Shown: positions 16,201 to 25,059, numbered from the stretch's first letter. The stretch: DNA of 64,000 bases from Pseudaeromonas paramecii (GCF_039540575.1 NZ_BAABFC010000014.1:124001-188000), one strand, 5' to 3'. The notes: generated by a model from the letters alone, not told the origin. Made by a program: numbers and translations.

Positions 16201-17313
16201 TTAGTTGTCGCTGATGTATTCCACCACTTCCAGGCCGAAACCGGACAAGGCGTGGTAGCGCTTGGGCGAGCTCATCAGCCGCATCTTGCCCACCCCCAGG
16301 GCCTTGAGGATCTGGGAGCCGACCCCCACCCGCCGGGAGGTGCCCTTGGGCTTGGCCGCCACCGGCTGCTCGCCGCAATCCTCGGCGGCAAACTGGGACA
16401 GGCGCGCCAGCAGATCGGCCTGGCTCTGCTCCTGCCCCAGGATCACCAGCACCCCGCCTTCGGCGGCGATGCGGGCCATGGCATCATGGATGGGCCAGCT
16501 GCGGGCAGCATGGCGGTCGGTGAGCAGCACATCCGAGAAGAAGTCATGCAGGTGCACCCGCACCAGGGTGGCCTGCTCCGCCAGTATGGGCCCTTTGCAC
16601 AAGGCATAGTGCACCTGGTTGTCGATGGTGTCCTTGAAGGTCACCAGCTCGAACTCACCGTGCTCGGTGGGCAGCTGGCAGCGGCTGAGCTCCACCACAG
16701 TCGTCTCGTTCTGGATGCGGTACTCGATGAGATCGGCGATGGTGCCGAGCTTGATGCCGTGCTGGGCGGCGAAGGCCTCCAGATCCGGCCGCCTGGCCAT
16801 GGTGCCATCTTCGTTAAGGATCTCCACGATCACCGCCGCCGGCTCCAGCCCGGCCAACCGGGCTAGATCGCAACCCGCCTCGGTATGGCCGGCGCGGTTC
16901 AGCACGCCACCGGGTTGCGCCATCAGGGGAAAGATGTGCCCCGGTTGCACCAGATCGCCGGCCTGGGCCTCGGGGGCCACCGCCGCTTGCACGGTACGGG
17001 CCCGATCCGCCGCCGAGATGCCGGTGGTGACGCCGGTGGCCGCCTCTATGCTGACGGTAAAGTTGGTGGAGAACTGAGCGCCGTTGTTGCCCACCATCAG
17101 CGGCAGGTTGAGGCGCCGGCAGCGCTCCTGGGTTAGGGTCAGGCAGATGAGGCCACGACCGAAGCGGGCCATGAAGTTGATGTCTTCGGGGCGCACCATG
17201 GAGGCGGCCATGATGAGATCCCCTTCATTTTCCCTGTCCTCGTCATCCATCAGGATGACCATCTTGCCCTGCCGCAGGTCGTCAATAATCTCTTGGGTAC
17301 TGTTCAATGCCAT
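16201..17313 (-). CDS. ribB: 3,4-dihydroxy-2-butanone 4-phosphate synthase with degenerate GTP cyclohydrolase II domain
   Basis: 370 residues. The N-terminal half (about 1-200) is a complete RibB: DDEDRENEGDLIMAA, GLICLTLT, and RAGHTEAGCDLARLAGL with the catalytic acidic and His residues. The C-terminal half has the length and some fold-level phrases of GTP cyclohydrolase II (ELVTFKD, LVRVHLH, GVGSQIL), but the zinc-binding cysteines (normally C..x10..CxC before the glycine-rich part) are absent; the segment reads HDFFSDVLLTDRHAARSWP. It should therefore make the butanone phosphate but not open GTP, the RibBX type of fusion. A separate RibA is expected elsewhere. Confidence 0.9.
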   Translation of the reverse strand: MALNSTQEIIDDLRQGKMVILMDDEDRENEGDLIMAASMVRPEDINFMARFGRGLICLTLTQERCRRLNLPLMVGNNGAQFSTNFTVSIEAATGVTTGISAADRARTVQAAVAPEAQAGDLVQPGHIFPLMAQPGGVLNRAGHTEAGCDLARLAGLEPAAVIVEILNEDGTMARRPDLEAFAAQHGIKLGTIADLIEYRIQNETTVVELSRCQLPTEHGEFELVTFKDTIDNQVHYALCKGPILAEQATLVRVHLHDFFSDVLLTDRHAARSWPIHDAMARIAAEGGVLVILGQEQSQADLLARLSQFAAEDCGEQPVAAKPKGTSRRVGVGSQILKALGVGKMRLMSSPKRYHALSGFGLEVVEYISDN

Positions 17314-17357
17314 CTTGTGCTTCCTGAAAGTTGCCTGCCATTGCCTTGGTAGAAGGC

Positions 17358-18017
17358 TTAACGCAAAAATCCGTGTTGAGCCAGGGTCTCCAGCGTGATG
17401 CCGGCGGAGGCCGGCTGCGCCGCCTTGTCCCCCAGCATCAGCCGCTCCAGATACCGGGCGATGAGATCCACCTCAAGGTTCACCCGGCTGCCCGGCCGCC
17501 AGTCACCCACGGTGGTCTCTGCCGTGGTGTGGGGCACTATGGTGAGCTTGAAGCGGGCCCCCTCGACGGCGTTGACCGTCAGGCTGATGCCATCCACCGT
17601 GATGGAACCTTTCTCGGCGATATAGCGAGCCAGCTCTTCCGGCGCCTGGATCCAGTACTCCATGGCTCGGCCCAGGGGATGGACTGAGACGAGCTCGCCG
17701 ACGCCATCCACGTGACCGGAAACCAGGTGGCCCCCCAGGCGGGTGGTGGGAGTCAGGGCCCGCTCGAGATTGAGCGCCTGGCCGACCTTGTAGTGGGCAA
17801 AGCCGGTGCGCTTGATGGTCTCACCCGAGACATCCGCCACATAGCCGTCCCCCGGCAGGGCCACCACCGTCAGGCAGACGCCGTTGGTGGCGATGGAGTC
17901 GCCCAGCTTGACGTCCGACAAGTCCAGCTTGCCGCTGCGCACCCGCACCGACACATCCTGCCCCTTGGGCTCCATGGCGATGAGGGTCCCCACCGCCTCG
18001 ACGATTCCTGTAAACAT
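17358..18017 (-). CDS. ribE: Riboflavin synthase (alpha subunit)
   Basis: 219 residues made of two lumazine-binding beta-barrel repeats, each opening with a typical phrase: MFTGIVEAVGTL at residue 1 and GGHLVSGHVDGVGEL near residue 95. It dismutates two molecules of dimethylribityllumazine into riboflavin and a recycled precursor. The start ATG has AGGAG(AA) upstream. It sits 9 bp after ribD. No FMN riboswitch was seen in front of this run of genes. Confidence 0.95.
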   Translation of the reverse strand: MFTGIVEAVGTLIAMEPKGQDVSVRVRSGKLDLSDVKLGDSIATNGVCLTVVALPGDGYVADVSGETIKRTGFAHYKVGQALNLERALTPTTRLGGHLVSGHVDGVGELVSVHPLGRAMEYWIQAPEELARYIAEKGSITVDGISLTVNAVEGARFKLTIVPHTTAETTVGDWRPGSRVNLEVDLIARYLERLMLGDKAAQPASAGITLETLAQHGFLR

Positions 18018-18026
18018 CTTCTTCTC

Positions 18027-19139
18027 CTAGACCTGCGGCCGCAGCCGCAGCCGTATGTCCTGTCCCAGCTGGCGCAGCTCCAGCAACTCAAGCCGTGGCG
18101 CCTGGCTCATCTGGGTATAGACCGGCAGGCTCAGCAAGCCCTGAGCGGCCTCTCCCATCAGAAGCGGCGCCTGGTAGAGCAGCAGCTCGTCCACCAGCGA
18201 CTGGCTGAGCAGGGCGCCGGCCAGCTGGCGGCCCGCCTCCACCCACAGCTCATTGATGCCCCGGGCGCCCAGCGCGTCCAGCAGTGCCGGCAGACTCAAC
18301 TTGCCGCTGGCCGGCTCCCGGGGCAGCGGCACCTGGCTCACCGCTGCCGGCCACTTGCCTTCTACCTGCTCGCGCGCCAGCCAGATCGGCCCGGGCAGGC
18401 TGAACAGTCGGGCGTCCGCCGTCACGCGCTGTTGGCCGTCGACGATGACCCGGATGGGCTGGCGCAAGTCGGCCTCGGCGTACTGGGCGCGCACCGACTC
18501 GGGCAGCTCAGCCCAGCGCACGTTGAGCGCCGGATCATCGGTGAGCACAGTATCGGCGCCGGTGAGGATGGCACAGGCCTGGGCCCGGCCCAGCTGCACA
18601 TCGGCCCGCGCCTGGGGGCCGGTGATCCACTGGCTCTGGCCATTGGCCAGGGCGGTTCGGCCATCGAGACTGGCCGCCAGCTTGACGGTCACCCGCGGGC
18701 GCCCGCTGCGCATGCGCTGCACAAAGCCGGCATTGAGCGCCAGGGCATCGGCCTCCATCAGGCCGGAGGCCACCTGGATGCCGGCCGCCGCCAGCCGGCG
18801 CAGGCCGCGCCCGGCCACCAGCGGATTGGGATCCTCCATGGCCGCCACCACCCGGGTTACGCCGGCGGCGATCAGGGCATCGGCGCAGGGCGGCGTGCGG
18901 CCATGGTGGGAGCAGGGCTCCAGGGTCACGTAGGCGGTGGCGCCCCGGGCCAAGTCACCGGCCATGCGCAGGGCATGCACCTCGGCATGGGGCTCACCGG
19001 CCTTGCGGTGATAGCCCTCCCCCACCAGCTGGCCGTCCTTGACGATGACACAACCCACCCTGGGATTGGGCGTGGTGGTAAAGCGCCCCAGGCGGGCCAG
19101 CGCCAGGGCCTGGGCCATCCAGTGCCAATCGGCCTGCAT
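18027..19139 (-). CDS. ribD: Riboflavin deaminase-reductase RibD
   Basis: 370 residues from ATG 19139. The N-terminal cytidine-deaminase-like domain has the zinc site PHAEVHAL and PCSHHGRTPPC; the C-terminal reductase domain has VKLAASLDGRTAL and ELWVEAGRQLAGALL. It deaminates the pyrimidine ring and reduces the ribose side chain in riboflavin synthesis. The start has GGAG overlapping the end of nrdR, with one base between the genes, so the two are translationally linked, a conserved pairing. Confidence 0.95.
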   Translation of the reverse strand: MQADWHWMAQALALARLGRFTTTPNPRVGCVIVKDGQLVGEGYHRKAGEPHAEVHALRMAGDLARGATAYVTLEPCSHHGRTPPCADALIAAGVTRVVAAMEDPNPLVAGRGLRRLAAAGIQVASGLMEADALALNAGFVQRMRSGRPRVTVKLAASLDGRTALANGQSQWITGPQARADVQLGRAQACAILTGADTVLTDDPALNVRWAELPESVRAQYAEADLRQPIRVIVDGQQRVTADARLFSLPGPIWLAREQVEGKWPAAVSQVPLPREPASGKLSLPALLDALGARGINELWVEAGRQLAGALLSQSLVDELLLYQAPLLMGEAAQGLLSLPVYTQMSQAPRLELLELRQLGQDIRLRLRPQV

Positions 19140-19140
19140 G

Positions 19141-19590
19141 CTACTTCTCCAGTCGGGCGATCTCTTCGCCGAATTCACGAATGTCCTCAAAGCTGCGGTA
19201 GACGGAGGCGAAACGAATGTAGGCCACCTTGTCCAGGGACTTGAGCTCCTCCATCACCAGGTTGCCGATGAGCTTGCTGTCCAGCTCCCGCTCGCCGGTG
19301 GCCCGCAGTTTGGACTTGATGCGGTTGATGCTCTCCTCCACCGCCTCCAGGCTCACCGGCCGCTTCTCCAGCGCCCGCTGGATGCCGCCGCGCAGCTTGT
19401 CTTCGTTGAAGGGTTCGCGGCAGCCGTTACTCTTGATCACCCGGGGCAACAGCAGCTCGGCGGTCTCGAAGGTGGTGAAGCGCTCATGGCACAACAGGCA
19501 CTCCCGCCGGCGCCGCACCTGATGGCCCTCGGCCACCAGCCGCGAGTCGATCACCTTGGTATCGATGGCACTACAGAAGGGACAATGCAT
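19141..19590 (-). CDS. nrdR: Transcriptional repressor NrdR
   Basis: 149 residues, family length. An N-terminal zinc ribbon (CPFC at 3-6 and CLLC near 31-34) precedes an ATP-cone domain (about 49-139). NrdR senses ATP/dATP and represses ribonucleotide reductase genes by binding NrdR boxes. It opens the nrdR-ribD-ribE-ribBA-ribH-nusB run. GGAGC lies upstream of the ATG. Confidence 0.96.
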   Translation of the reverse strand: MHCPFCSAIDTKVIDSRLVAEGHQVRRRRECLLCHERFTTFETAELLLPRVIKSNGCREPFNEDKLRGGIQRALEKRPVSLEAVEESINRIKSKLRATGERELDSKLIGNLVMEELKSLDKVAYIRFASVYRSFEDIREFGEEIARLEK

Positions 19591-19667
19591 GGCAGCTCCT
19601 GAAGGTTGCTAGAAAATGGCCCAGTGTAACAGAGGCTTGCCAGCCTGTCGCAAGCCCGGCAGGGCCA

Positions 19668-19701
19668 CAAAAAACAATGCCGACCCTGGGGTCGGCATTG
19701 T
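19668..19701 (-). terminator. Intrinsic terminator after glyA
   Basis: A 12-bp perfect stem, ACAATGCCGACC (19674-19685) with GGTCGGCATTGT (19690-19701), followed on the minus strand by a T-run. It starts 17 bp after the glyA stop and separates glyA from nrdR. Confidence 0.9.
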
Positions 19702-19718
19702 CGTCTCAGCCTGGCTGC

Positions 19719-20972
19719 TTAGGCATAAACCGGCAGACGTTTGCAGATGGCCAGCACCTTCTCGCGCACCGTGGCCAGTACGGTCTCGTCGGTGTGGCTG
19801 TCCAGCACGTCACAGATCCAGCCGGCCAGCTCGGCGGCATCGGCTTCGGTGAAGCCGCGGCGGGTGATGGCCGGGGAACCGATGCGAATACCTGAGGTGA
19901 CGAAGGGTGAGCGGGGATCGTTCGGCACTGAGTTCTTGTTGACCGTGATGTTGGCGCGGCCCAGGGCGGCGTCGGCATCCTTACCGGTCAGTTCCTTGTC
20001 GGTCAGATCGATCAGGAACAGGTGGTTGTCGGTGCCGCCGGAGACGATCTTGTAACCGCGGGACTTGACCACTTCCACCATGGCCTTGGCGTTCTTCACC
20101 ACCTGTTGCTGGTAGCTCTTGAACTCGGGCTCCATGGCTTCCTTGAAGGCCACCGCCTTGCCGGCGATGACGTGCATCAGCGGGCCGCCCTGACCACCGG
20201 GGAACACGGCGGAGTTGAGCTTCTTGTACAGCTCTTCGTCGTTTTCGGCGGAGAGGATCAGGCCACCACGGGGACCGGCCAGGGTCTTGTGGGTGGTGGA
20301 GGTCACCACGTGGGCATGGGGAACCGGGTTCGGGTAGACACCGGCGGCCACCAGGCCGGCCACGTGGGCCATGTCGACAAACAGGTAAGCACCCACCTTG
20401 TCGGCGATTTCACGCAGCTTGGCCCAGTCGACGATGCCGGAATAGGCGGAGAAGCCGCCGATGATCATCTTGGGCTTGTGCTCAACCGCCAGGCGCTCCA
20501 GCTCGACGTAATCGATCTTGCCGGTCTCATCGATGCCGTAGGGCACGATGTCATACAGCTTGCCGGAGAAGTTCACCGGTGAGCCGTGGGTCAGGTGACC
20601 GCCGTGGGCCAGGTTCATGCCCAGTACCTTGTCGCCGGGCTGCAGCAGGGCCATGTAGACGGCGCTGTTGGCCTGAGAGCCGGAGTGCGGTTGAACGTTT
20701 GCGTAGGTGGCACCAAAAAGTTCCTTGGCCCGTTCGATGGCCAGGGTTTCCACCACGTCCACATACTCGCAACCGCCGTAGTAACGCTTGCCGGGATAGC
20801 CTTCGGCGTACTTGTTGGTCAGCTGGGAGCCTTGCGCCTGCATCACCCGCGGGCTGGTGTAGTTTTCAGAGGCGATCAGCTCGATGTGCTCTTCCTGGCG
20901 CACCGTTTCAGCCGTGATGGCAGACCAAAGTTCCGCGTCATAATCGGCGATGTTCATGTCACGCTTCAGCAT
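19719..20972 (-). CDS. glyA: Serine hydroxymethyltransferase
   Basis: 417 residues from ATG 20972, which has AGGAG at good distance; the open frame extends further upstream but without homology. A PLP enzyme that converts serine to glycine and charges tetrahydrofolate with a one-carbon unit. Landmarks are EEHIELIASENYTS, QPHSGSQANSAVY, HVVTSTTHKTLAGPRGG with the PLP-binding lysine, and FPGGQGGPL. A monocistronic gene with its own terminator and a candidate promoter at 21017-21046. Confidence 0.97.
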   Translation of the reverse strand: MLKRDMNIADYDAELWSAITAETVRQEEHIELIASENYTSPRVMQAQGSQLTNKYAEGYPGKRYYGGCEYVDVVETLAIERAKELFGATYANVQPHSGSQANSAVYMALLQPGDKVLGMNLAHGGHLTHGSPVNFSGKLYDIVPYGIDETGKIDYVELERLAVEHKPKMIIGGFSAYSGIVDWAKLREIADKVGAYLFVDMAHVAGLVAAGVYPNPVPHAHVVTSTTHKTLAGPRGGLILSAENDEELYKKLNSAVFPGGQGGPLMHVIAGKAVAFKEAMEPEFKSYQQQVVKNAKAMVEVVKSRGYKIVSGGTDNHLFLIDLTDKELTGKDADAALGRANITVNKNSVPNDPRSPFVTSGIRIGSPAITRRGFTEADAAELAGWICDVLDSHTDETVLATVREKVLAICKRLPVYA

Positions 20973-21016
20973 CCGTTTCTCCTGACTAGGCGTGTTGATA
21001 GTGGGGTAGGCGTCAC

Positions 21017-21046
21017 ATTCTAACCCGGCCTCAGGCGACATGACAG
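21017..21046 (-). promoter_or_regulatory. Candidate sigma-70 promoter of glyA
   Basis: On the minus strand CTGTCA (21046-21041), 18 bases, TAGAAT (21022-21017). It lies about 45 bases ahead of the glyA start. The surrounding gap 20973-21277 (305 bp) otherwise holds the divergent aroQ promoter region and no gene. Confidence 0.45.
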
Positions 21047-21170
21047 TGTGGGCTGCTATTTTAGCTGCATTCTTGAGCAGGCCCTGTGTCAAAATGGGTA
21101 AAAAGGCACTGCCATGGGGCATTTTGCGGTGATTAGACCAGTAAAGTGCTGCTAAATTTCATGAAACCAA

Positions 21171-21176
21171 TATAAT
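21171..21176 (+). promoter_or_regulatory. Candidate -10 element for aroQ-accB-accC
   Basis: A consensus TATAAT lies about 100 bases ahead of the aroQ ATG. No good -35 hexamer is seen at 16-18 bases, so an activator may be needed or another promoter is used. Confidence 0.35.
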
Positions 21177-21277
21177 TGCCCCACTTGGCCTCGACCCGGG
21201 CCGGCCCAGGTGCCACGTAGCGGTCTCTGTTGGCATAACGCCAAGATGACAACACGTTTGCCGAGGATTGCCACAAC

Positions 21278-21736
21278 ATGTCTACAAAACATCGGATACT
21301 GCTCCTCAATGGTCCGAACCTGAACCTGCTGGGCAAGCGGGAGCCTGGCATCTATGGCGCCGATACCCTGGCCGACATAGTCCAGCATCTGACGGAGCAG
21401 GCCCAGGGGCTGGGGGTTGAACTGACCCACCGGCAGAGCAATGCCGAAAGTGAGCTGGTCGAGACCATACATGCCGCCATGGGCGAGGTGGACTTCATCC
21501 TCATCAACCCGGCGGCCTTTACCCACACCAGCGTGGCCATCCGCGATGCCCTGCTGGGGGTGGCGATACCCTTTATCGAAATCCATCTGTCCAACGTCCA
21601 TGCCCGCGAACCCTTCCGTCACCACTCCTATCTGTCGGACGTGGCCAAGGGAGTGATCTGCGGTCTGGGGGCCGATGGTTACGAATTTGCGCTAACAGCG
21701 GCCGTGCGCCATCTGCGCCGGTCAACCAACAACTGA
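21278..21736 (+). CDS. aroQ: 3-dehydroquinate dehydratase, type II
   Basis: 152 residues, the small type II enzyme. It removes water from 3-dehydroquinate, the third step of the shikimate pathway. The N-terminal NGPNLNLLGKREPGIYG holds the catalytic Arg and Tyr, INPAAFTHTSVAIRDAL and HLSNVHAREPFRHHSYLS complete the active site. It stands upstream of accB with a 26-bp gap, an order shared by many gammaproteobacteria. Confidence 0.96.
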   Translation: MSTKHRILLLNGPNLNLLGKREPGIYGADTLADIVQHLTEQAQGLGVELTHRQSNAESELVETIHAAMGEVDFILINPAAFTHTSVAIRDALLGVAIPFIEIHLSNVHAREPFRHHSYLSDVAKGVICGLGADGYEFALTAAVRHLRRSTNN

Positions 21737-21762
21737 CCAAGAAGTTGAATCAGAGAATGCAA

Positions 21763-22218
21763 ATGGATATCCGTAAAATCAAAAAGCTGATCGAGCTGGT
21801 TGAAGAGTCTGGCATCGCCGAACTGGAAATCTCCGAAGGCGAAGAGTCCGTGCGCATCAGCCGTGTCGCCCCCGGCCAGGCCGCCCCCGTGGTGAGCTAT
21901 GCCATGCCGCAAGCCGCCGCCCCTGTGGCCGCCCCGGCCGCCGCCGCAGCGCCCGCCGCCGCCGCCCCGGCTGCCGAGCCCAGCGGTCACCTGCTGCGCT
22001 CCCCCATGGTCGGCACCTTCTACCGCGCCGCCAGCCCGGACGCCCCCTTCTTCGTGGAAGTGGGCCAACAGGTCAAGGCGGGCGATGCCCTGTGCATCAT
22101 CGAAGCCATGAAGATGATGAACCAGATCCAGGCCGACAAGGCGGGTGTGGTGAAGAGCATCCTGGTGGAAAACGGTGAAACCGTCGAGTTTGACCAACCC
22201 CTGTTCGTGATCGAATAA
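21763..22218 (+). CDS. accB: Biotin carboxyl carrier protein of acetyl-CoA carboxylase
   Basis: 151 residues from ATG 21763 (MDIRKIKKLIEL), the standard N-terminus; an upstream TTG in frame is unlikely. A Pro/Ala-rich linker (about 45-75) connects it to the biotinyl domain with the biotin attachment motif EAMKMMN. It carries CO2 between biotin carboxylase (AccC) and the carboxyltransferase to make malonyl-CoA for fatty acid synthesis. The linker is encoded by very GC-rich alanine codons. Co-transcribed with accC, 10 bp downstream. Confidence 0.97.
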   Translation: MDIRKIKKLIELVEESGIAELEISEGEESVRISRVAPGQAAPVVSYAMPQAAAPVAAPAAAAAPAAAAPAAEPSGHLLRSPMVGTFYRAASPDAPFFVEVGQQVKAGDALCIIEAMKMMNQIQADKAGVVKSILVENGETVEFDQPLFVIE

Positions 22219-22228
22219 GAGGCAGAGC

Positions 22229-23569
22229 ATGCTGGATAAAGTCGTCATCGCCAACCGCGGTGAAATTGCCCTGCGCATCCTGCGGGCCTGCAAGGAGCTG
22301 GGCATCAAGACGGTGGCGGTGCACTCCACCGCCGACCGGGATCTCAAGCACGTCAAGCTGGCCGATGAGACCATCTGCATCGGCAAGCCGGCCGCGAAAG
22401 ACTCCTACTTGAACATTCCCTCCCTGATCGCCGCCGCCGAAGTGACCGGCGCCGTGGCCATCCACCCCGGCTACGGCTTTCTCTCCGAGAACGCCGACTT
22501 CGCCGAGCAGGTGGAGAAGTCCGGCTTCATCTTCGTCGGTCCCAAGGCGGACACCATCCGTCTGATGGGGGACAAGGTCTCCGCCATCGAGGCGATGAAG
22601 AAGGCCGGTGTGCCCTGTGTGCCCGGTTCTGGCGGTCCCATCGGCGATGATGCCAAGCAGAACGCCGCCATCGCCAAGCGCATCGGCTACCCGGTGATCA
22701 TCAAGGCCGCCGGTGGCGGTGGTGGTCGCGGCATGCGGGTGGTGCGCTCCGACGCCGAACTGCAAGGCGCCATCGCCCTGACCAAGTCCGAGGCTGGCCA
22801 GTTCTTCGGCAACGACATGGTCTACATGGAGAAGTACCTGGAGAACCCGCGCCACATCGAGATCCAGGTGCTGGCCGACGGCCAGGGTAACGCCATCTAC
22901 CTGGGTGAGCGGGACTGCTCCATGCAGCGCCGTCACCAGAAGGTGGTGGAAGAGGCCCCGGCCCCCGGCATCACCGAAGACATGCGCCGCTTCATCGGCG
23001 AGCGCTGCACCCGCGCCTGTATCGAGATCGGCTACCGTGGCGCCGGCACCTTCGAGTTCCTGTATGAGAACGGCGAGTTCTACTTCATCGAGATGAACAC
23101 TCGTATCCAGGTGGAGCACCCTGTCACCGAGATGATCAGCGGTGTGGACCTCATCAAGGAACAGCTGAAGATCGCCGCCGGCCAGCCGCTGTCCATCAAG
23201 CAGGCCGACATCCGCTTGAAGGGCCACGCCATCGAGTGCCGGATCAACGCCGAGGATCCCCAGACCTTCCTGCCCTCCCCGGGCAAGATCGACTGGTTCC
23301 ACGCCCCGGGCGGCCTGGGCGTGCGCTGGGACTCCCACATCTACAGCGGCTACACGGTTCCGCCACACTACGACTCCATGATCGGCAAGCTGATCTGCTA
23401 CGGCGAGAACCGCGACATCGCCATCGCCCGTATGCGGCAGGCCCTGGATGAAATCGTGGTGGAAGGCATCAAGACCAACATAGAGCTCCATAAGGAGATC
23501 ATGCGGGACGAGAACTTCCAAAACGGTGGCACCAACATCCACTACCTGCACAAGAAGCTGGGGCTCTGA
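22229..23569 (+). CDS. accC: Biotin carboxylase subunit of acetyl-CoA carboxylase
   Basis: 446 residues, family length. An ATP-grasp enzyme that carboxylates the biotin on AccB. Visible are VIANRGEIALRI at the N-terminus, HPGYGFLSENA, the glycine-rich ATP loop AAGGGGGRGMRVV, and the catalytic EMNTRIQVEHPVTE. GGCAGAG precedes the ATG. A strong terminator follows, closing aroQ-accB-accC. Confidence 0.97.
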   Translation: MLDKVVIANRGEIALRILRACKELGIKTVAVHSTADRDLKHVKLADETICIGKPAAKDSYLNIPSLIAAAEVTGAVAIHPGYGFLSENADFAEQVEKSGFIFVGPKADTIRLMGDKVSAIEAMKKAGVPCVPGSGGPIGDDAKQNAAIAKRIGYPVIIKAAGGGGGRGMRVVRSDAELQGAIALTKSEAGQFFGNDMVYMEKYLENPRHIEIQVLADGQGNAIYLGERDCSMQRRHQKVVEEAPAPGITEDMRRFIGERCTRACIEIGYRGAGTFEFLYENGEFYFIEMNTRIQVEHPVTEMISGVDLIKEQLKIAAGQPLSIKQADIRLKGHAIECRINAEDPQTFLPSPGKIDWFHAPGGLGVRWDSHIYSGYTVPPHYDSMIGKLICYGENRDIAIARMRQALDEIVVEGIKTNIELHKEIMRDENFQNGGTNIHYLHKKLGL

Positions 23570-23586
23570 TCCCGCCCCGCCGCCAC

Positions 23587-23617
23587 GAGGCCACACCCAG
23601 GTGTGGCCTCTTGTTTT
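23587..23617 (+). terminator. Intrinsic terminator after accC
   Basis: A 10-bp stem GAGGCCACAC (23587-23596), loop CCAG, GTGTGGCCTC (23601-23610), followed by TTGTTTT. Confidence 0.88.
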
Positions 23618-23632
23618 ATGAGGACTTTCTGC

Positions 23633-23662
23633 TGGTCAGGCGGCAAAGCTGGGGTCTATAAT
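23633..23662 (+). promoter_or_regulatory. Candidate promoter of the PTS-like gene
   Basis: TGGTCA (23633-23638), 18 bases, TATAAT (23657-23662). The consensus -10 overlaps the ATG at 23661, so that ATG cannot be in the transcript. This supports the GTG at 23694 as the start. Confidence 0.55.
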
Positions 23663-23693
23663 GTGCGCCAGTTCACATTTTCTGGAGCCTTGG

Positions 23694-25055
23694 GTGTCCG
23701 CGACCCGGCCTTGTTCCGCCCTGATGTTTGCCCTCCTGCTGCCGGTGGCCCTGTTGCCACTGGCGGATCTGCTGCGTCAATTGGGTCAGGGCGACCAGCT
23801 GTGGCAACTGCTGCTGGCCGGAGCCGGAGAGGCCATTCAAGAGGCGCTGCCCATACTGCTAGCCATCGCCCTGGCCCGGGGGCTGGAGCGCGAGCGCCTC
23901 ACCAGCCAACCCCTCAACGCCCTGTTGGGCTACCTGGTGATGAGCCAGACGGTGGCGGGACTGCTGAACCCGCCGGAGGATCTGGCCATCCCCTGCGCCC
24001 TGCTCAGCGCCTGGGTCAGTGCCCGCGCCCACCCCAGGCTGGCTAAGGTTCGCCTGCCGGCCCGCCTGCGCATCTACACCACGGATGCCCTAATCCTGGT
24101 GCAAAACGCCCTGCTCTGCCTGTTGCTGGCCCTGCCGCTGGCGGGTCTGTGGCACTGGCTGGCCCCCGAGCTGTGGGCACTGGCCCGCGATGGAATACGC
24201 TGGCCCCAGGGAGACTGGCTGCTGGGCAGCCTGCTGCCCATCATGACCCTGCTGGGGCTGGCGCCGAAGCTGCTGGCCAACCTGGTCCAGAGCGGGCCGT
24301 CCGAGGCGGTGCAGGCGGCCATCGCCGCCAGCACCCTGGTGGGGCTGCCGGTGCTGGGCATCCAACTGCTGCGGGCCGCCCGTCGTCAGCAGCTCCCCCG
24401 TCACCAGGGACTCTGGCTGCTGCTGTTGCTGGCTTGCCTCGCCAGCGGCCACAGCCAACCCATGCTGCTGGCCCTGCTGGTGTTCTACCGGCCGTTATTC
24501 TGGTTGCACCTGCTGCTGAGCGGCCTGGTGATGACCCTCAGCCTGAGTCTGGCCGCCCGCTGGCAGACCGAGCTGCCCGGGGGCCTGCTGGCCCTGGTGT
24601 GGCAGCCCCACGCCCTGCTGACCAACGCCGCCGGCTGGCTGCTGGCCCTGCTGACCCTGATCCTGAGCCTGCTGCTGAGTCGCCTGTGCCTGCGCTGGTT
24701 CCCGCTCATTCCTCTCAAGGAGCCGGAGCAGGAGCCCAGCGCCCCGGTGAGTGCCGACATCAGCCTGCTGGCCATCGACTACCTCAAGGCCATCGGCGGC
24801 CTGGGCAACATCGTCAGCGTGGCGGCCCAGCAGCACTACCTGCAGCTGGAGGTGGAACAGCCCCAGTCGGTGGATCGCCATGCCCTGCTGGCCCTGGGGG
24901 TGCTGACGCAGTTCGACGAGCAGCCTCAGCGCCTGCAGCTGCTGGCCGGCCCCCTGGCCGGTTCGCTGGCCGAGAAGATCCAGCAACTGGCCAGCCGCCA
25001 GTCGGTGGATCTGCAGCCACGCCGCTTCGCCCTGCGGCCCTACCAGATCCACTAG
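23694..25055 (+). CDS. Degenerate PTS EIICB-like membrane protein
   Basis: About 453 residues from GTG 23694 (GGAG six bases upstream); an ATG at 23661 is excluded by the promoter. About ten hydrophobic helices (1-365) follow the EIIC layout of glucose/N-acetylglucosamine PTS permeases, starting LLLPVALLPLADLL. A C-terminal EIIB-like domain (about 380-453) has the phrase YLKAIGGLGNIVSV. Key residues are lost: the phospho-accepting Cys of EIIB is replaced by Gln (AAQQHYLQL where active proteins have DACITRLR), and the EIIC motif ITEP reads HSQP. It is unlikely to transport sugar by phosphotransfer; a sensor or regulatory role is possible. Stands alone between accC and prmA. Confidence 0.7.
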   Translation: MSATRPCSALMFALLLPVALLPLADLLRQLGQGDQLWQLLLAGAGEAIQEALPILLAIALARGLERERLTSQPLNALLGYLVMSQTVAGLLNPPEDLAIPCALLSAWVSARAHPRLAKVRLPARLRIYTTDALILVQNALLCLLLALPLAGLWHWLAPELWALARDGIRWPQGDWLLGSLLPIMTLLGLAPKLLANLVQSGPSEAVQAAIAASTLVGLPVLGIQLLRAARRQQLPRHQGLWLLLLLACLASGHSQPMLLALLVFYRPLFWLHLLLSGLVMTLSLSLAARWQTELPGGLLALVWQPHALLTNAAGWLLALLTLILSLLLSRLCLRWFPLIPLKEPEQEPSAPVSADISLLAIDYLKAIGGLGNIVSVAAQQHYLQLEVEQPQSVDRHALLALGVLTQFDEQPQRLQLLAGPLAGSLAEKIQQLASRQSVDLQPRRFALRPYQIH

Positions 25056-25059
25056 CGCC

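Noticed and set aside
19591..19667. An FMN riboswitch ahead of the riboflavin genes.
   Set aside because: The genes are embedded in a run that begins with nrdR, the gaps are short, and no conserved riboswitch core was seen.
23661..23663. ATG as the start of the PTS-like protein.
   Set aside because: It overlaps the -10 element TATAAT, so it would lie upstream of the transcript; the GTG at 23694 has a good ribosome site.
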